Assembly (NCBI RefSeq): GCF_000369625.1
Contig: NZ_KB850111.1
Coordinates: 190,038 to 254,037 of the forward strand
Direction: 5' to 3'
DNA length: 64,000 bases
Source: Acinetobacter variabilis
GTDB taxonomy: Bacteria; Pseudomonadota; Gammaproteobacteria; Pseudomonadales; Moraxellaceae
This document shows, piece by piece, positions 1 to 9,149 of this stretch. Under the pieces are notes generated by a model. It did no database searches. It was not told the DNA's origin and saw only the letters and a list, made by a program, of their open reading frames with translations. Position 1 is the first letter of the stretch. Each line of letters begins with the position of its first letter. The translations under genes and the position numbers were made by a program.

Positions 1-642
1 CTGTTTCAAAACTTTTTTACGGAAACTGATCTGCTCGTCATAACGTTTGACTATTTTCAGATTAATCAGCATGCCAACTACATGCTGCGCTTTGCCTGGT
101 AAAACTTGCAGAATATTGGTGACTGAATTTTTTAAGGTTTCGAGCGTGGTCGGTTTACCACTCATCTTGCCGAGCGCATCACAGTACTTTTTCACCAGCT
201 GCAAAGCCGGTTTTGCTTTAATGGCTTCAATACTTGGCAACTGGATTTTAGGTTTATCTTGAGCCCCTGTGGATGCATCCTCTGGCAGCACCTGAATCAG
301 GCTGCAATCAATATCCGAAGCCTGAAGCATTTTCATCAGCATTTCACTGCTATCCATGGCTGAAATCAGCTCGACATGAGTATCTGCTTCCAGCAAAGCC
401 ATCAGCTGACCCACAATCAGGGCATATTCATATTCTTTATGCTCTGCTTCCAGGACATCCAGAATAATAATTTGTCCGCTGCTGATCCAGCTGGCCAACT
501 CAGTCAGTTCTTCTAGAGCAAACTCGAATTTTCCGGCACAGTTAAACAGATACAAGGTCGGATAATGTTCAACGATGTCATGTAACAGTTTGGCTGTAGG
601 AAAGTTATTTTCGAGATCAAGAAGGACAACTTTTTGGTGCAT
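1..642 (-). CDS. Hypothetical protein, 3' end outside the window
   Basis: The reading frame is open from an ATG at 642 down to base 1 (214 codons) with no stop, so the C-terminus lies beyond the window. The first residues (MHQKVVLLDLENNFPT) form a hydrophobic strand followed by D-x-E-N. That resembles the start of PIN/NYN-like nuclease folds, but I cannot confirm catalytic residues and this is only a suggestion. The rest is soluble and mixed helical, ending in a lysine-rich stretch. There is no signal peptide or membrane segment. I do not recognise a named gene. Confidence 0.7.
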   Translation of the reverse strand, partial: MHQKVVLLDLENNFPTAKLLHDIVEHYPTLYLFNCAGKFEFALEELTELASWISSGQIIILDVLEAEHKEYEYALIVGQLMALLEADTHVELISAMDSSEMLMKMLQASDIDCSLIQVLPEDASTGAQDKPKIQLPSIEAIKAKPALQLVKKYCDALGKMSGKPTTLETLKNSVTNILQVLPGKAQHVVGMLINLKIVKRYDEQISFRKKVLKQ

Positions 643-806
643 AAGGCAAGATTAAAAACTGAGCTAGAAAAATACTATTAGAGTAGGAAGTGTGTGAAAG
701 GTCAAATAGTTTCCACCTTCCATGACGATATTTAGATTTTAAAGATCATCTTGGACGAAGTAAAAGTGGTGACTTGGTTTAGGTTTATCGAGCTTCACCT
801 GCTTAA

Positions 807-840
807 AAGAAAGCCCTCACGACTGGAGGGCTTTCTTTTT
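807..840. terminator. Bidirectional rho-independent terminator
   Basis: A perfect 12-bp stem (AAGAAAGCCCTC at 807-818 with its complement at 826-837) and a 7-nt loop, with T-rich tracts on both strands. It lies downstream of slyX and probably ends that transcript. The remaining bases between 643 and 806 show nothing else recognisable. Confidence 0.8.
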
Positions 841-867
841 GCTTTCTTTTTAAAAATTATTTGTAAA

Positions 868-1113
868 TTAATAATGCGGTGGACGGTTGGTGACCGGATC
901 AAAAGCATCAATCCCTTCGGACAAATCTGCAGACTCAACACGTTGATATAACAACTGCATTTGTTTTTTTAAATCGGCAATTTCCAGATTCTGGCGAGTG
1001 ACCTGCTGATTCAGCTCTTCAACTAAATCATCTAAAAATGCAATTCGCACTTGCAAATCTTCAATGGGTGCGGAAAATGACGCCTGATCATTTAGATTTT
1101 GTTGTTTAGTCAT
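868..1113 (-). CDS. slyX: SlyX family protein
   Basis: An 81-residue soluble protein. Residues about 18-65 form a heptad-like coiled coil, and the C-terminus ends in R-P-P-H-Y, the hallmark tail of SlyX. SlyX proteins are small coiled-coil proteins of unknown biochemical role, named for a link to the slyD region of E. coli. The gene is divergent from uup, with only about 39 bp between the two start codons, so both promoters must be packed into or overlap that gap. A strong terminator follows the stop codon. Confidence 0.85.
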   Translation of the reverse strand: MTKQQNLNDQASFSAPIEDLQVRIAFLDDLVEELNQQVTRQNLEIADLKKQMQLLYQRVESADLSEGIDAFDPVTNRPPHY

Positions 1114-1152
1114 TTTAAGTCCTCATTTGGGATTTCAGGAAACATTAACATT

Positions 1153-3060
1153 ATGGCCTATATTACTTTAAGGGATGTCCAACTGGCATTTGGCGGACCT
1201 GCCTTGCTCGACGGCGCCAACTTTAATTTGGAACGCGGTGAACGAGTATGTTTGATTGGCCGTAATGGTGAGGGTAAGTCTACCTTACTTAAACTGATTG
1301 AAGGAAGTTTACTCCCGGATAGTGGTGAAGTTTCGTTACAAAATGGCATCACCATTTCCATGCTGGCCCAAGACGTGCCAATGGATTCCGGCAAGGTTGC
1401 AGATATTGTTGCTGATGGCGCCGGTGAAGCTTCAGAAGTGTTGCGTGCCTATCATGAAGCCAGTGAAGCTTGCGTGCTCGGTGATATGGAAGCCTGTGAC
1501 CGCATGGGACATTTGCAGCATCAGATGGATCAGCTGGATGGCTGGGCTTTGGAAACTAAGGTTAATTCAATCCTGAGTAAAATGGGATTGGATCCGGAAG
1601 CGGATCTTGCTGATTTATCCGGTGGCCGTAAACGCCGTGTTCTGTTGGCACGTGCCCTGCTCACTCAACCTGATGTGCTGTTACTCGACGAACCAACGAA
1701 CCATCTGGATGTCGAAAGTATTGAATGGCTGGAAAAATTCCTGCTAGAACAGAATAACCTGACCTTACTGTTTATTTCGCATGACCGTGCCTTTGTGGAC
1801 AGTATTGCGACCCGTATTGTCGAGCTGGATCGTGGCATTTTGCGTAGCTATGAAGGCAATTATTCACGTTACCTCGACCTAAAAGCTCAGCAGTTGGAAG
1901 CAGAAGAAAAACAAAATGCCCTGTTCGAGAAAAAACTGGCTGAAGAAGAAGCCTGGATTCGTCAAGGTATTAAAGCGCGCCGTACCCGTAACGAAGGTCG
2001 TGTTCGTGCTCTGAAAGAATTACGTGAAGAGTCTAAAGCACGCCGTTTCCAGCAAGGCAAAGTCAACATGTCAACTCAGGAAGCACAGCGTTCAGGTAAA
2101 GTGGTGTTCGAGATTGAACATCTGAGCGTGAAGTTTGGTGACAATGCACCGATCATTAATGATTTCTCGGTGCTTGTAATGCGTGGTGATCGTATTGGTC
2201 TGGTAGGTGATAATGGTGTCGGTAAAACCACACTAATCAAAGCCATTCTGGGAGAAATCGAGCATGGCGGTACAGTCAAAACCGGAACCCAGCTGGAAAT
2301 TGCTTATTTTGACCAGCTACGTAATGTGCTGGATCTGGAAAAATCAGTTAAAGATAACGTTTCGGAAGGTTCAGATCATGTCGATGTGAATGGCCAACGT
2401 CGTCATATCTACAGCTATCTGCAAGACTTCCTGTTCTCGCCAGAACGTGCCCGTACGCCAGTTAAAGCTCTATCTGGCGGTGAACGTAACCGTATTCTGC
2501 TCGCCAAACTATTACTGAAACCATCAAATCTGATCGTGATGGATGAACCGACCAACGATCTGGATATGGTAACGCTGGAACTGCTGGAAGAAATGCTAGC
2601 GGAATACAAAGGCACCCTGCTACTGATCTCGCATGACCGTGCCTTCATGGACAATGTCGTCACATCGACTTGGGTCTTTGATGGCAAAGGTAATATTGAT
2701 GAATATGTCGGTGGCTATCAGGATTATCTGGAACAACGTCCAGATCAGACTGTGGTTGACCAGAAAATGGCAGTCAAAAAAGCTCAAGCCAAGGCTGAAG
2801 CAGCGGTTGCACCTGTAGCACCTGCGCCAAAGAAAAAACTTAGCTACAAAGATCAGCGTGAACTGGAACTGTTACCGGCTGAAATTGAAGCACTGGAAAA
2901 AGAACAAGCTGAACTTTCCGACAAACTGGCGGATGGCTCGTGGTTTGTCACAGATGCCGCAGCAGCGACCAAAGCCTCTGAACGTTTAGGCGAAATTGAT
3001 GAGATTTTGCTGGAAAAAATGGAACGTTGGGACGAACTGGAAAATATGACCAAAGGTTAA
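1153..3060 (+). CDS. uup: ABC-F family ATPase Uup
   Basis: A 635-residue cytosolic ABC-F ATPase with two nucleotide-binding domains and no membrane segment. The first Walker A is GRNGEGKS at residues 36-43, with a signature LSGGRKRRV and Walker B LLLDEPTNHLD. The second domain has GDNGVGKT, LSGGERNRI and LIVMDEPTNDLD. The Ala/Lys/Glu-rich C-terminal coiled coil (about residues 555-635) is typical of Uup and separates it from EttA. Uup is linked to ribosome function and to suppression of transposon excision and branched-DNA intermediates. I chose the ATG at 1153, which begins the conserved MAYITLRD stretch, over an upstream TTG at 1099. A terminator follows. Confidence 0.93.
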   Translation: MAYITLRDVQLAFGGPALLDGANFNLERGERVCLIGRNGEGKSTLLKLIEGSLLPDSGEVSLQNGITISMLAQDVPMDSGKVADIVADGAGEASEVLRAYHEASEACVLGDMEACDRMGHLQHQMDQLDGWALETKVNSILSKMGLDPEADLADLSGGRKRRVLLARALLTQPDVLLLDEPTNHLDVESIEWLEKFLLEQNNLTLLFISHDRAFVDSIATRIVELDRGILRSYEGNYSRYLDLKAQQLEAEEKQNALFEKKLAEEEAWIRQGIKARRTRNEGRVRALKELREESKARRFQQGKVNMSTQEAQRSGKVVFEIEHLSVKFGDNAPIINDFSVLVMRGDRIGLVGDNGVGKTTLIKAILGEIEHGGTVKTGTQLEIAYFDQLRNVLDLEKSVKDNVSEGSDHVDVNGQRRHIYSYLQDFLFSPERARTPVKALSGGERNRILLAKLLLKPSNLIVMDEPTNDLDMVTLELLEEMLAEYKGTLLLISHDRAFMDNVVTSTWVFDGKGNIDEYVGGYQDYLEQRPDQTVVDQKMAVKKAQAKAEAAVAPVAPAPKKKLSYKDQRELELLPAEIEALEKEQAELSDKLADGSWFVTDAAAATKASERLGEIDEILLEKMERWDELENMTKG

Positions 3061-3081
3061 TCTTTAAATCGCCTAGTCACT

Positions 3082-3111
3082 AAGCATCTGTATTCATACA
3101 GGTGCTTTTTT
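3082..3111 (+). terminator. Rho-independent terminator after uup
   Basis: A 10-bp stem with one G-U pair (AGCATCTGTA with TACAGGTGCT), a 5-nt loop, then a run of T. It closes the uup transcript ahead of the acyltransferase gene. Confidence 0.8.
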
Positions 3112-3183
3112 ATTTTGCAGTTTTTTATTTCAAAAAGCTCTTCTGCTACACTGCTGACATCTTTGATTTTAAATATTGAATTT

Positions 3184-4119
3184 ATGAGTCGAACGCCAGA
3201 ATACCAACCCGGTGAATTTCAATGGTCATTCCTGTTACCGCAATACTGGGGTATCTGGGTGGGTATTGTATTTCTGATGATTCTGGCCATCTTACCTTGG
3301 GCGATTCAGCATCGTCTGGCAGATCTACTCGGCCAGATGGCATTTAAATATTTGAAATCTCGCCGTGAAACCACGCTTCGCAATCTGGAAGTCTGTTTCC
3401 CGGAATGGTCAGCTCAAGAAGTTCAGGACAATGCCCGTATGGTCTTTATTAACCAGATGCTCGGTGTATTTGAAACCTTGAATGCCTGGTACTGTCCAAA
3501 ATGGTTTAAAGGCCGGGTACAAATTGAAGGGCTGGAACATATCCAGCAGGCTCAGGCAGAAGGTAAAGGGGCTTTATTGCTCGGCACCCACTCGACTTTG
3601 CTAGATGCCGGTGGTTATTTATGTGCACAGTATTTTGAGCCAGATGTGGTGTATCGACCACAAAATAATCTCTTGCTCGATATGCTGATTTACCGCTGCC
3701 GTGCCACCATTTATGCCAACCAGATTGACCATGATGATATGCGTGGTCTGGTGCGTAACCTGAAAAATGGCCATGCCATCTGGTACAGTCCGGATCAGGA
3801 TTTTGGTTTAAAACAAGGTGTAATGGCACCCTTCTTTGGGGTACCTGCAGCCACAGTAACCGCACATCGTCGCTTATTAAAAATGACCAAGGCCGCTGCC
3901 ATTCCACTCTATTTTTACCGGACTGGGGATATTAAAAATCCACGCTACTGTGTATTGATCGAGCCTGCGGTAGAGAATTTGCCAAGTGCGGATGAAGTCA
4001 ATGATGCAACTCGAGTAAATCTGATTATTGAACGCCAGTTGCGCATTGCACCGACGCAATATATGTGGTTCCATCGTCGCTTTAAGACCCGTCCTGAAGG
4101 CTACGATAAAATCTATTAA
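3184..4119 (+). CDS. lpxL: Lipid A biosynthesis late acyltransferase (LpxL/LpxM family)
   Basis: A 311-residue member of the HtrB/LpxL acyltransferase family, which adds secondary acyl chains to lipid A at the inner membrane. There is one N-terminal membrane segment (about residues 22-42). The catalytic HX4D motif is clear (H136-S-T-L-L-D141), and the late W-F-H-R-R-F-K-T-R-P stretch is the usual C-terminal signature. The ATG at 3184 starts the family-like protein; a TTG frame extends further upstream. The symbol lpxL rests on resemblance and on its neighbourhood in Acinetobacter. The protein could instead be the LpxM paralogue. It is convergent with the next gene, and no clear terminator lies between them. 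Confidence 0.8.
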   Translation: MSRTPEYQPGEFQWSFLLPQYWGIWVGIVFLMILAILPWAIQHRLADLLGQMAFKYLKSRRETTLRNLEVCFPEWSAQEVQDNARMVFINQMLGVFETLNAWYCPKWFKGRVQIEGLEHIQQAQAEGKGALLLGTHSTLLDAGGYLCAQYFEPDVVYRPQNNLLLDMLIYRCRATIYANQIDHDDMRGLVRNLKNGHAIWYSPDQDFGLKQGVMAPFFGVPAATVTAHRRLLKMTKAAAIPLYFYRTGDIKNPRYCVLIEPAVENLPSADEVNDATRVNLIIERQLRIAPTQYMWFHRRFKTRPEGYDKIY

Positions 4120-4159
4120 GAACTAGAATCAATATGAACGGTATTATTGGCAAGAAAAA

Positions 4160-4567
4160 TCAATGATCGGTTCCCTGATAAATCCACATTGCTTGTGTAT
4201 GCCCTGCACGCTCAAAACCTAGAGTTTTATAAAATTCAGTGGCATGCTGATCAGCTACCAGAATTTTCTGATGAAATCCTGAATAACGTTGCAGCATTTC
4301 TTGCATGATCAGACGACCAATGCCCTGTCGCTGCACCTCTGGGTGAACCAATAAATGCGGGAAATACACCACTAGATAACCGTCTGAAATCGCATTTCCC
4401 AAGCCGAACAGCCGACCGTTGATACGTGCCGTCACCAGACTATGAGAATGCTGCAAAGCCTGTAAAAGTAATTGAGGTTTTTCTGCAGCTGACCATTGAT
4501 TGACAAGATAGAGCTGTAGCACTTCGGATTCATTGACTGAATCATGATCAGAAATCATAACTTCCAT
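4160..4567 (-). CDS. GNAT family N-acetyltransferase
   Basis: A 135-residue single-domain protein. The acetyl-CoA binding motif A is visible as HPEVQRQGIGRLIM (about residues 75-88), preceded by the beta-4 strand YLVVYFPHLLV. The ending A-T-E-F-Y-K-T-L-G-F-E is the usual GNAT motif B, carrying the tyrosine often used as general acid. The substrate cannot be told from sequence. No strong ribosome binding site precedes the ATG at 4567, and an in-frame ATG at 4558 is an alternative start. Confidence 0.8.
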   Translation of the reverse strand: MEVMISDHDSVNESEVLQLYLVNQWSAAEKPQLLLQALQHSHSLVTARINGRLFGLGNAISDGYLVVYFPHLLVHPEVQRQGIGRLIMQEMLQRYSGFHQKILVADQHATEFYKTLGFERAGHTQAMWIYQGTDH

Positions 4568-4646
4568 TCAGGTAATATCCATTTTTTAATTTAAATTTTA
4601 TTTTAATAATCAAATAATTATAATAAAAAAATAAGCCGAAAATAAT

Positions 4647-4683
4647 TTAACCCGGGTTCTACATCCTGTAAAACCCGGGTTAA
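4647..4683. repeat. Perfect 12-bp inverted repeat in a 336-bp gap
   Basis: TTAACCCGGGTT (4647-4658) and its exact complement (4672-4683) enclose a 13-nt loop. Each arm also contains the self-complementary AACCCGGGTT. No T-run follows on the plus strand, so it is not an obvious terminator for either flanking minus-strand gene, although A/T-rich sequence lies on its left. The rest of 4568-4903 holds no gene I can support. Confidence 0.7.
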
Positions 4684-4903
4684 TGAGGTTGTGCTTTCAT
4701 ATGTTATAATTGCTTCTTCGTTGTTGTGATTTCCCTTTCAGCATCATTTCCATGATGTTTTCATTCAGCTTCGTCTTCCTTATGAGAATATCCTTTCTCG
4801 ACTCCCTGTGCTGATGAGCTTAGAATACGTGGATTCCTCTGTACTGCCCATTCGCAAGAAGCGGAAACTGCTGTAAGCAATATCGTACACTTTTCAGCTA
4901 AAA

Positions 4904-6034
4904 CTATAGGAATTTCTCCTCATTCTTATAAGCCATCGCAATCTTATCAGTGACTTTTTTCTCTTCTTTCTCTGCCTTTTCAATTCCTTCCTGAATCGCT
5001 TCTTTGGCTTCCTGATCATCCTGATCTGTTTCTTCCAGCGCTTCCTGATGATGCTCAAATACCCGCCCAGTTTGTAAAATCAGATAAACCGGAAAATGAT
5101 CTGACCCGACGTGTTTTAAACGTTCCATATGCACCAGAGCGAAATCGGTGCTGTGAAACACATGGTCAAGCGACCAGCGTAATAAAGGATAATCGGCATG
5201 GAAGGTATTTACATAGCGTCGACCGACACGTGGATCCAGCAAACCGCTGATACGCTGGAATAAACGTGTCGTGCGTGACCAGGCCACATCATTCAGATCT
5301 CCCATCACAATGCAGCTTTCATCCAGATCCTTAATCTGATCCCCTACAATCAGCAGTTCCGCATCACGTAAGGTTGAATCTTTAGCTTCAGTTGGACTTG
5401 GCGGTTTCGGATGCAGACAATAAAGCTGTACCGGTTGTCCGGAACGTAACATGACCTTGGTATGAATCGAGGGAATTTCATCACTCAGAATAAATTTAAC
5501 CTCGGTTTCACTCAGCACAAGTTTGCTGTACAGATGCATGCCATACAGATTATCCAGAGGTACGGGCACCCGATAGGGATAATCTGGCTCAATGACGGCC
5601 AGTGCATCCTGCCATGCCTGATCGGTTTCCAGCGTTAAGACCAAGTCTGGCTGATGGGTCTGGATCTGTTCAATCAGTAAATGATATTTGGTATTGGTGG
5701 TGAGGACATTTGAGACAATCAGGGAAATCTGACGATCCGGATCCAGCTGATCCTGCTTGACCTGCTTGACCTGTTTTTTCCAGACAAAGGTATAAGGCAA
5801 GACCATTTTCAGCTGATACGCCAAAGCAGCGATCAGGCCGACAAAAAGCAGCTGATTGAAGGCCGTCCATGGGTGATCGACGAGGAGAAAAAGAATAAAG
5901 GCTATGAAGCCCAAAACCAGAATCTGTAAACGTGGAAAATCTGCACCACGAATCCACCATTCATCTCGGGGAATCAGCGACCAGAAACTTAACCAGATGA
6001 CCACGATTGCCATGATCTGGATAAACCCTACCAT
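4904..6034 (-). CDS. Membrane-anchored endonuclease/exonuclease/phosphatase (EEP) family protein
   Basis: About 376 residues. The first 80 residues hold two or three hydrophobic segments that would anchor the protein in the inner membrane. The following EEP domain shows the family motifs in order: a strand ending L-T-L-E-T-D (metal-binding Glu), G-D-L-N-D-V (catalytic Asp/Asn) and the final S-D-H-F-P-V. The last 50 residues are a highly charged Glu/Lys/Asp coiled tail. EEP enzymes cleave phosphodiesters in nucleic acids, lipids or nucleotides; the substrate here is unknown. I prefer the ATG at 6034 over a GTG at 6043. Confidence 0.82.
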   Translation of the reverse strand: MVGFIQIMAIVVIWLSFWSLIPRDEWWIRGADFPRLQILVLGFIAFILFLLVDHPWTAFNQLLFVGLIAALAYQLKMVLPYTFVWKKQVKQVKQDQLDPDRQISLIVSNVLTTNTKYHLLIEQIQTHQPDLVLTLETDQAWQDALAVIEPDYPYRVPVPLDNLYGMHLYSKLVLSETEVKFILSDEIPSIHTKVMLRSGQPVQLYCLHPKPPSPTEAKDSTLRDAELLIVGDQIKDLDESCIVMGDLNDVAWSRTTRLFQRISGLLDPRVGRRYVNTFHADYPLLRWSLDHVFHSTDFALVHMERLKHVGSDHFPVYLILQTGRVFEHHQEALEETDQDDQEAKEAIQEGIEKAEKEEKKVTDKIAMAYKNEEKFL

Positions 6035-6222
6035 AAGATACACTCTTTACTAAGTTATTATTTTTTCTAAAAGAAAAATTGCTTTATCAATTTTGTATGT
6101 ATCATAAAGCAGATATTTCGCTCAAGAATATTGATGTTTTGATTGTGTAGCTCTTGCAGTCACGTCCCTTTTTGATACACTCGAATCCCTTTTGATTTTT
6201 TAACGCACCGAGGCAAAGTGAC

Positions 6223-7341
6223 ATGAAAGTAGGTCTGGTCGGTTGGCGCGGGATGGTGGGTTCCGTCCTTATGCAACGTATGGTTGAAGAGAATGATTTT
6301 GCTCATTTTGAGCCATTCTATTTTTCTACCAGTAATGCGGGTGGTGAAGCTCCGGCATTTGGTGGTAAGACTGCCCCAGCACTTATGGATGCAACAGACA
6401 TTAACAGTCTGAAGCAAATGGATGTCATTATTACCTGTCAAGGTGGCGATTATACCACTGAAGTTTTCCCGAAAATGAAAGCTGAAGGCTGGGATGGCTA
6501 CTGGATTGATGCAGCATCTACCCTGCGTATGGATGATGAAGCAATCATCGTACTTGATCCGGTGAACATGCATGTGATCAAAGACGGTCTGGTCAAAGGT
6601 ACCAAAACTTTCGTGGGCGGTAACTGTACCGTTTCTCTGATGTTGATGGGCTTAGGCGGTCTGTTCCAGAACAATCTGGTGGAATGGGCAACTTCAATGA
6701 CTTATCAGGCAGCTTCGGGTGCGGGCGCGCAAAACATGCGTGAGCTGATTACTGGTATGGGTTATTTATATAACAATACCAAAGACTTGTTAGATGATCC
6801 ACGTTCTCCAATTCTGGACATTGATTCTAAAATTGCTGAATTGCAACGTGGTGAAGGCTTCCCGTCTGCAAACTTCGGTGTACCTTTAGCAGGCTCTCTG
6901 ATTCCATACATCGACAAGCAGCTGGAAAGTGGCCAGTCTAAAGAAGAATGGAAAGGTCAGGCTGAAACCAACAAGATCCTGAGTAACCAGCAGATCGTAC
7001 CGATTGATGGCCACTGTGTACGTATCGGCGCAATGCGTTGTCACTCTCAGGCATTAACGCTGAAACTTCGCAAAGACGTTCCACTGGATGAGATCGAAGA
7101 TATCATTGCAAATGCAAATGACTGGTCTAAAGTTGTGCCAAACACTCGTGAAGCATCAATGACTGATCTGACTCCTGTCGCAGTCACTGGTACATTAACT
7201 GTACCTGTTGGTCGTCTGCGTAAACTGAACATGGGTAAAGAATACCTAGGTGCATTCACAGTAGGTGACCAGTTACTTTGGGGTGCTGCAGAACCTTTAC
7301 GTCGTATGCTGCGCATCTTGATTGATTATAAAAATTCTTAA
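6223..7341 (+). CDS. asd: Aspartate-semialdehyde dehydrogenase
   Basis: A 372-residue cytosolic enzyme that reduces aspartyl phosphate to aspartate semialdehyde with NADPH. The product is the branch point to lysine and diaminopimelate, threonine and methionine. The N-terminal Rossmann motif G-W-R-G-M-V-G (7-13) and the catalytic cysteine in GGNCTVS (C135, the same number as in E. coli) are present. Length matches the gammaproteobacterial family. A moderate Shine-Dalgarno (GAGGCAAAG) precedes the ATG and a strong terminator follows. It is a monocistronic core gene ahead of fimV, an order seen in Acinetobacter and Pseudomonas. Confidence 0.97.
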   Translation: MKVGLVGWRGMVGSVLMQRMVEENDFAHFEPFYFSTSNAGGEAPAFGGKTAPALMDATDINSLKQMDVIITCQGGDYTTEVFPKMKAEGWDGYWIDAASTLRMDDEAIIVLDPVNMHVIKDGLVKGTKTFVGGNCTVSLMLMGLGGLFQNNLVEWATSMTYQAASGAGAQNMRELITGMGYLYNNTKDLLDDPRSPILDIDSKIAELQRGEGFPSANFGVPLAGSLIPYIDKQLESGQSKEEWKGQAETNKILSNQQIVPIDGHCVRIGAMRCHSQALTLKLRKDVPLDEIEDIIANANDWSKVVPNTREASMTDLTPVAVTGTLTVPVGRLRKLNMGKEYLGAFTVGDQLLWGAAEPLRRMLRILIDYKNS

Positions 7342-7364
7342 GTTTCCGTCAGGAAATAAAGCAC

Positions 7365-7392
7365 AAAGCCGATCTTTATTGATCGGCTTTTT
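7365..7392 (+). terminator. Rho-independent terminator after asd
   Basis: A 10-bp stem AAAGCCGATC / GATCGGCTTT with a 6-nt loop, followed by T residues. Confidence 0.88.
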
Positions 7393-7479
7393 TGTGTAAC
7401 TATTGCGTAAGTATTTTACAAAAAATAAACATCCCGTTAATCTATAATTTTCGCTATGCGATAATGACTGAGCTCACAG

Positions 7480-9084
7480 ATGACTGTATATAACAAATTA
7501 AAGCTTGCCATTTTAGCCATTGTTGCTTCACAAAATATTTATGCGATTAATGTAGATCCGGTACAAATCCAGTCTGCACCTGGGGAATTGCTTTATGCGG
7601 AAATGAATTTCCGTCAATCAGATATTAACTTGCCCATTGAGGTAAGTTTAGCCTCGCCAGAAGACCTGATTTCTATGGGCGCCTCGCATCAGCCACCGGG
7701 TCATTTGAATTTTTTCACCCGTCGCAACAGTAATGGTACTGGGGTTATTACCATTACCTCGTCGCGCCCGGTCACTGATCGTGAATTAAATATCATTGTC
7801 AAAATCAAGGAAGGCAATGCAGCACGCCTACAGCATATCCGTACTGCATTAAGACCTAAAACTGATTTGTTACAGGCCAGCCTGAAACAGAATGAACAGC
7901 CACTCGCGCCTGTCGTAGTCGTGAGTGAAAAAGATATTGCCCTGAACTTACCGGTGAGTACACGCTATACCAATGCCCAATCAAGACCAGCCACTTCGTT
8001 TGTAGCAGAAAAACCGTTAGCCTTACAAAATACAGCACCTCCAGCATTATCAGCCAGCTCTATCCCTAAAACAGCGATAGCTGCTGTGACCCATGAGCCA
8101 ACATCGAGTATTGCAGCTCAAGTCACAAGCCCAACAAAACTTAATACTGAAACTGCGGTAGCAGCGACAAGTCATAGTTCACAGCAAGCTGGTACTGTAA
8201 ACACTGCGCCAGTGAATACTCCATCCAAAGCAATCAATACGGCTGTAACTCAAACAGATGTAACGCCAAACTTACAGGCTGCAGCGACAAAAGTTCAGGC
8301 TGAAACAAAACCAGCTGAAGTTGCAGTAGCCCCAACAAATAAAAATGCAACCTCAGCGCAAGTTTCTGCACCGACAAATACTGAAAACCAGATGGTGTCC
8401 AGTGATCCACTTGTCAAAAAATATGCAGAACAGCAGGCACGCAAGCAGGCGGCATCTACCACTGCACAGGACAAACCAAATTTAGTAGCTAAAACTCAGG
8501 CACAGCCAACAGCCATCAAACAAAGCACCTCAACCCAGGTTAAGCCGACCTATGTAGTACAGTCAAATGAGTCACTTTGGGGCATTGCTTCGAGGATTGC
8601 CAGTGAACAGCAACGTCCAGTGAGTGAGGTCATGCAGCAGATCAAGCGTGAGAATGAACATGCTTTTATTGGGGGTGATGCCAACCGCTTGCGTAAAGGT
8701 GCAGCACTTAATTTAGCGACCATTCATACTGCGAAAACTCCGATACAGACCGCAGCGGCTAAGTCTGTTCAAGTGCCCTCCAAACCTGCTGCAAAAACCA
8801 AATATCGTCTGAATGAGGCAGAAATGAGCCTGGTTGCCGAGAATCAGCGTGATTCCGGCCAGGTTTCTGCCAACTCAAACACAAAAGAAAATCGAACTTC
8901 GAAAGAGTTGTCATTAAAAGTTATGACAGCCCGTGAAAAAACCGTTAAATTACAGAGAAACGTAACTGAACTAGAATTGGCACTCAATCAGAAGGATCAC
9001 AGAATTCAATTATTAAATGCTCGTCTTGCCCAGCTGCAACAGCAGCTTAAAGCACAACAGGCAGATAAAAAGCCAATTAATTAA
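7480..9084 (+). CDS. fimV: FimV-like periplasmic protein, N-terminal half with LysM domain
   Basis: A 534-residue protein. A signal-type hydrophobic segment (residues 7-24) is followed by the conserved FimV N-terminal domain (about 25-130, including the I-Q-S-A-P-G-E-L-L-Y stretch). A long low-complexity Ala/Thr/Gln linker leads to a LysM peptidoglycan-binding domain (about 350-410, Y-V-V-Q-S-N-E-S-L-W) and a C-terminal coiled coil (about 480-530). FimV organises type IV pilus assembly and twitching at the cell pole in Pseudomonas. The protein stops before any transmembrane helix. The membrane and cytoplasmic parts of a classical FimV are encoded by the next gene, 65 bp downstream. Confidence 0.85.
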   Translation: MTVYNKLKLAILAIVASQNIYAINVDPVQIQSAPGELLYAEMNFRQSDINLPIEVSLASPEDLISMGASHQPPGHLNFFTRRNSNGTGVITITSSRPVTDRELNIIVKIKEGNAARLQHIRTALRPKTDLLQASLKQNEQPLAPVVVVSEKDIALNLPVSTRYTNAQSRPATSFVAEKPLALQNTAPPALSASSIPKTAIAAVTHEPTSSIAAQVTSPTKLNTETAVAATSHSSQQAGTVNTAPVNTPSKAINTAVTQTDVTPNLQAAATKVQAETKPAEVAVAPTNKNATSAQVSAPTNTENQMVSSDPLVKKYAEQQARKQAASTTAQDKPNLVAKTQAQPTAIKQSTSTQVKPTYVVQSNESLWGIASRIASEQQRPVSEVMQQIKRENEHAFIGGDANRLRKGAALNLATIHTAKTPIQTAAAKSVQVPSKPAAKTKYRLNEAEMSLVAENQRDSGQVSANSNTKENRTSKELSLKVMTAREKTVKLQRNVTELELALNQKDHRIQLLNARLAQLQQQLKAQQADKKPIN

Positions 9085-9106
9085 AAAGTTACACATGACG
9101 ATTTAT

Positions 9107-9138
9107 TGGGATAGGCGAACTTAAGGACTCTATCCCCA
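9107..9138 (+). promoter_or_regulatory. Hairpin between the two fimV genes
   Basis: TTGGGATAG and CTATCCCCAA can pair across about 15 nt, with one bulged base. The right arm runs directly into the AAGGGG ribosome binding site of the downstream gene, and CCCCAAGGGG at 9134-9143 is itself self-complementary. The Shine-Dalgarno could therefore be partly hidden in structure. No T-run follows, so it is not a terminator. Confidence 0.5.
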
Positions 9139-9149
9139 AGGGGTAAAAC

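Noticed and set aside
4740..4877. Short plus-strand frame ending in a basic R-K-K-R-K-L-L tail
   Set aside because: No start with a ribosome binding site and no family I can recognise; too short to support.
6160..6573. 137-codon minus-strand frame over the asd start
   Set aside because: Antisense to a confidently assigned core gene; no protein-like features.
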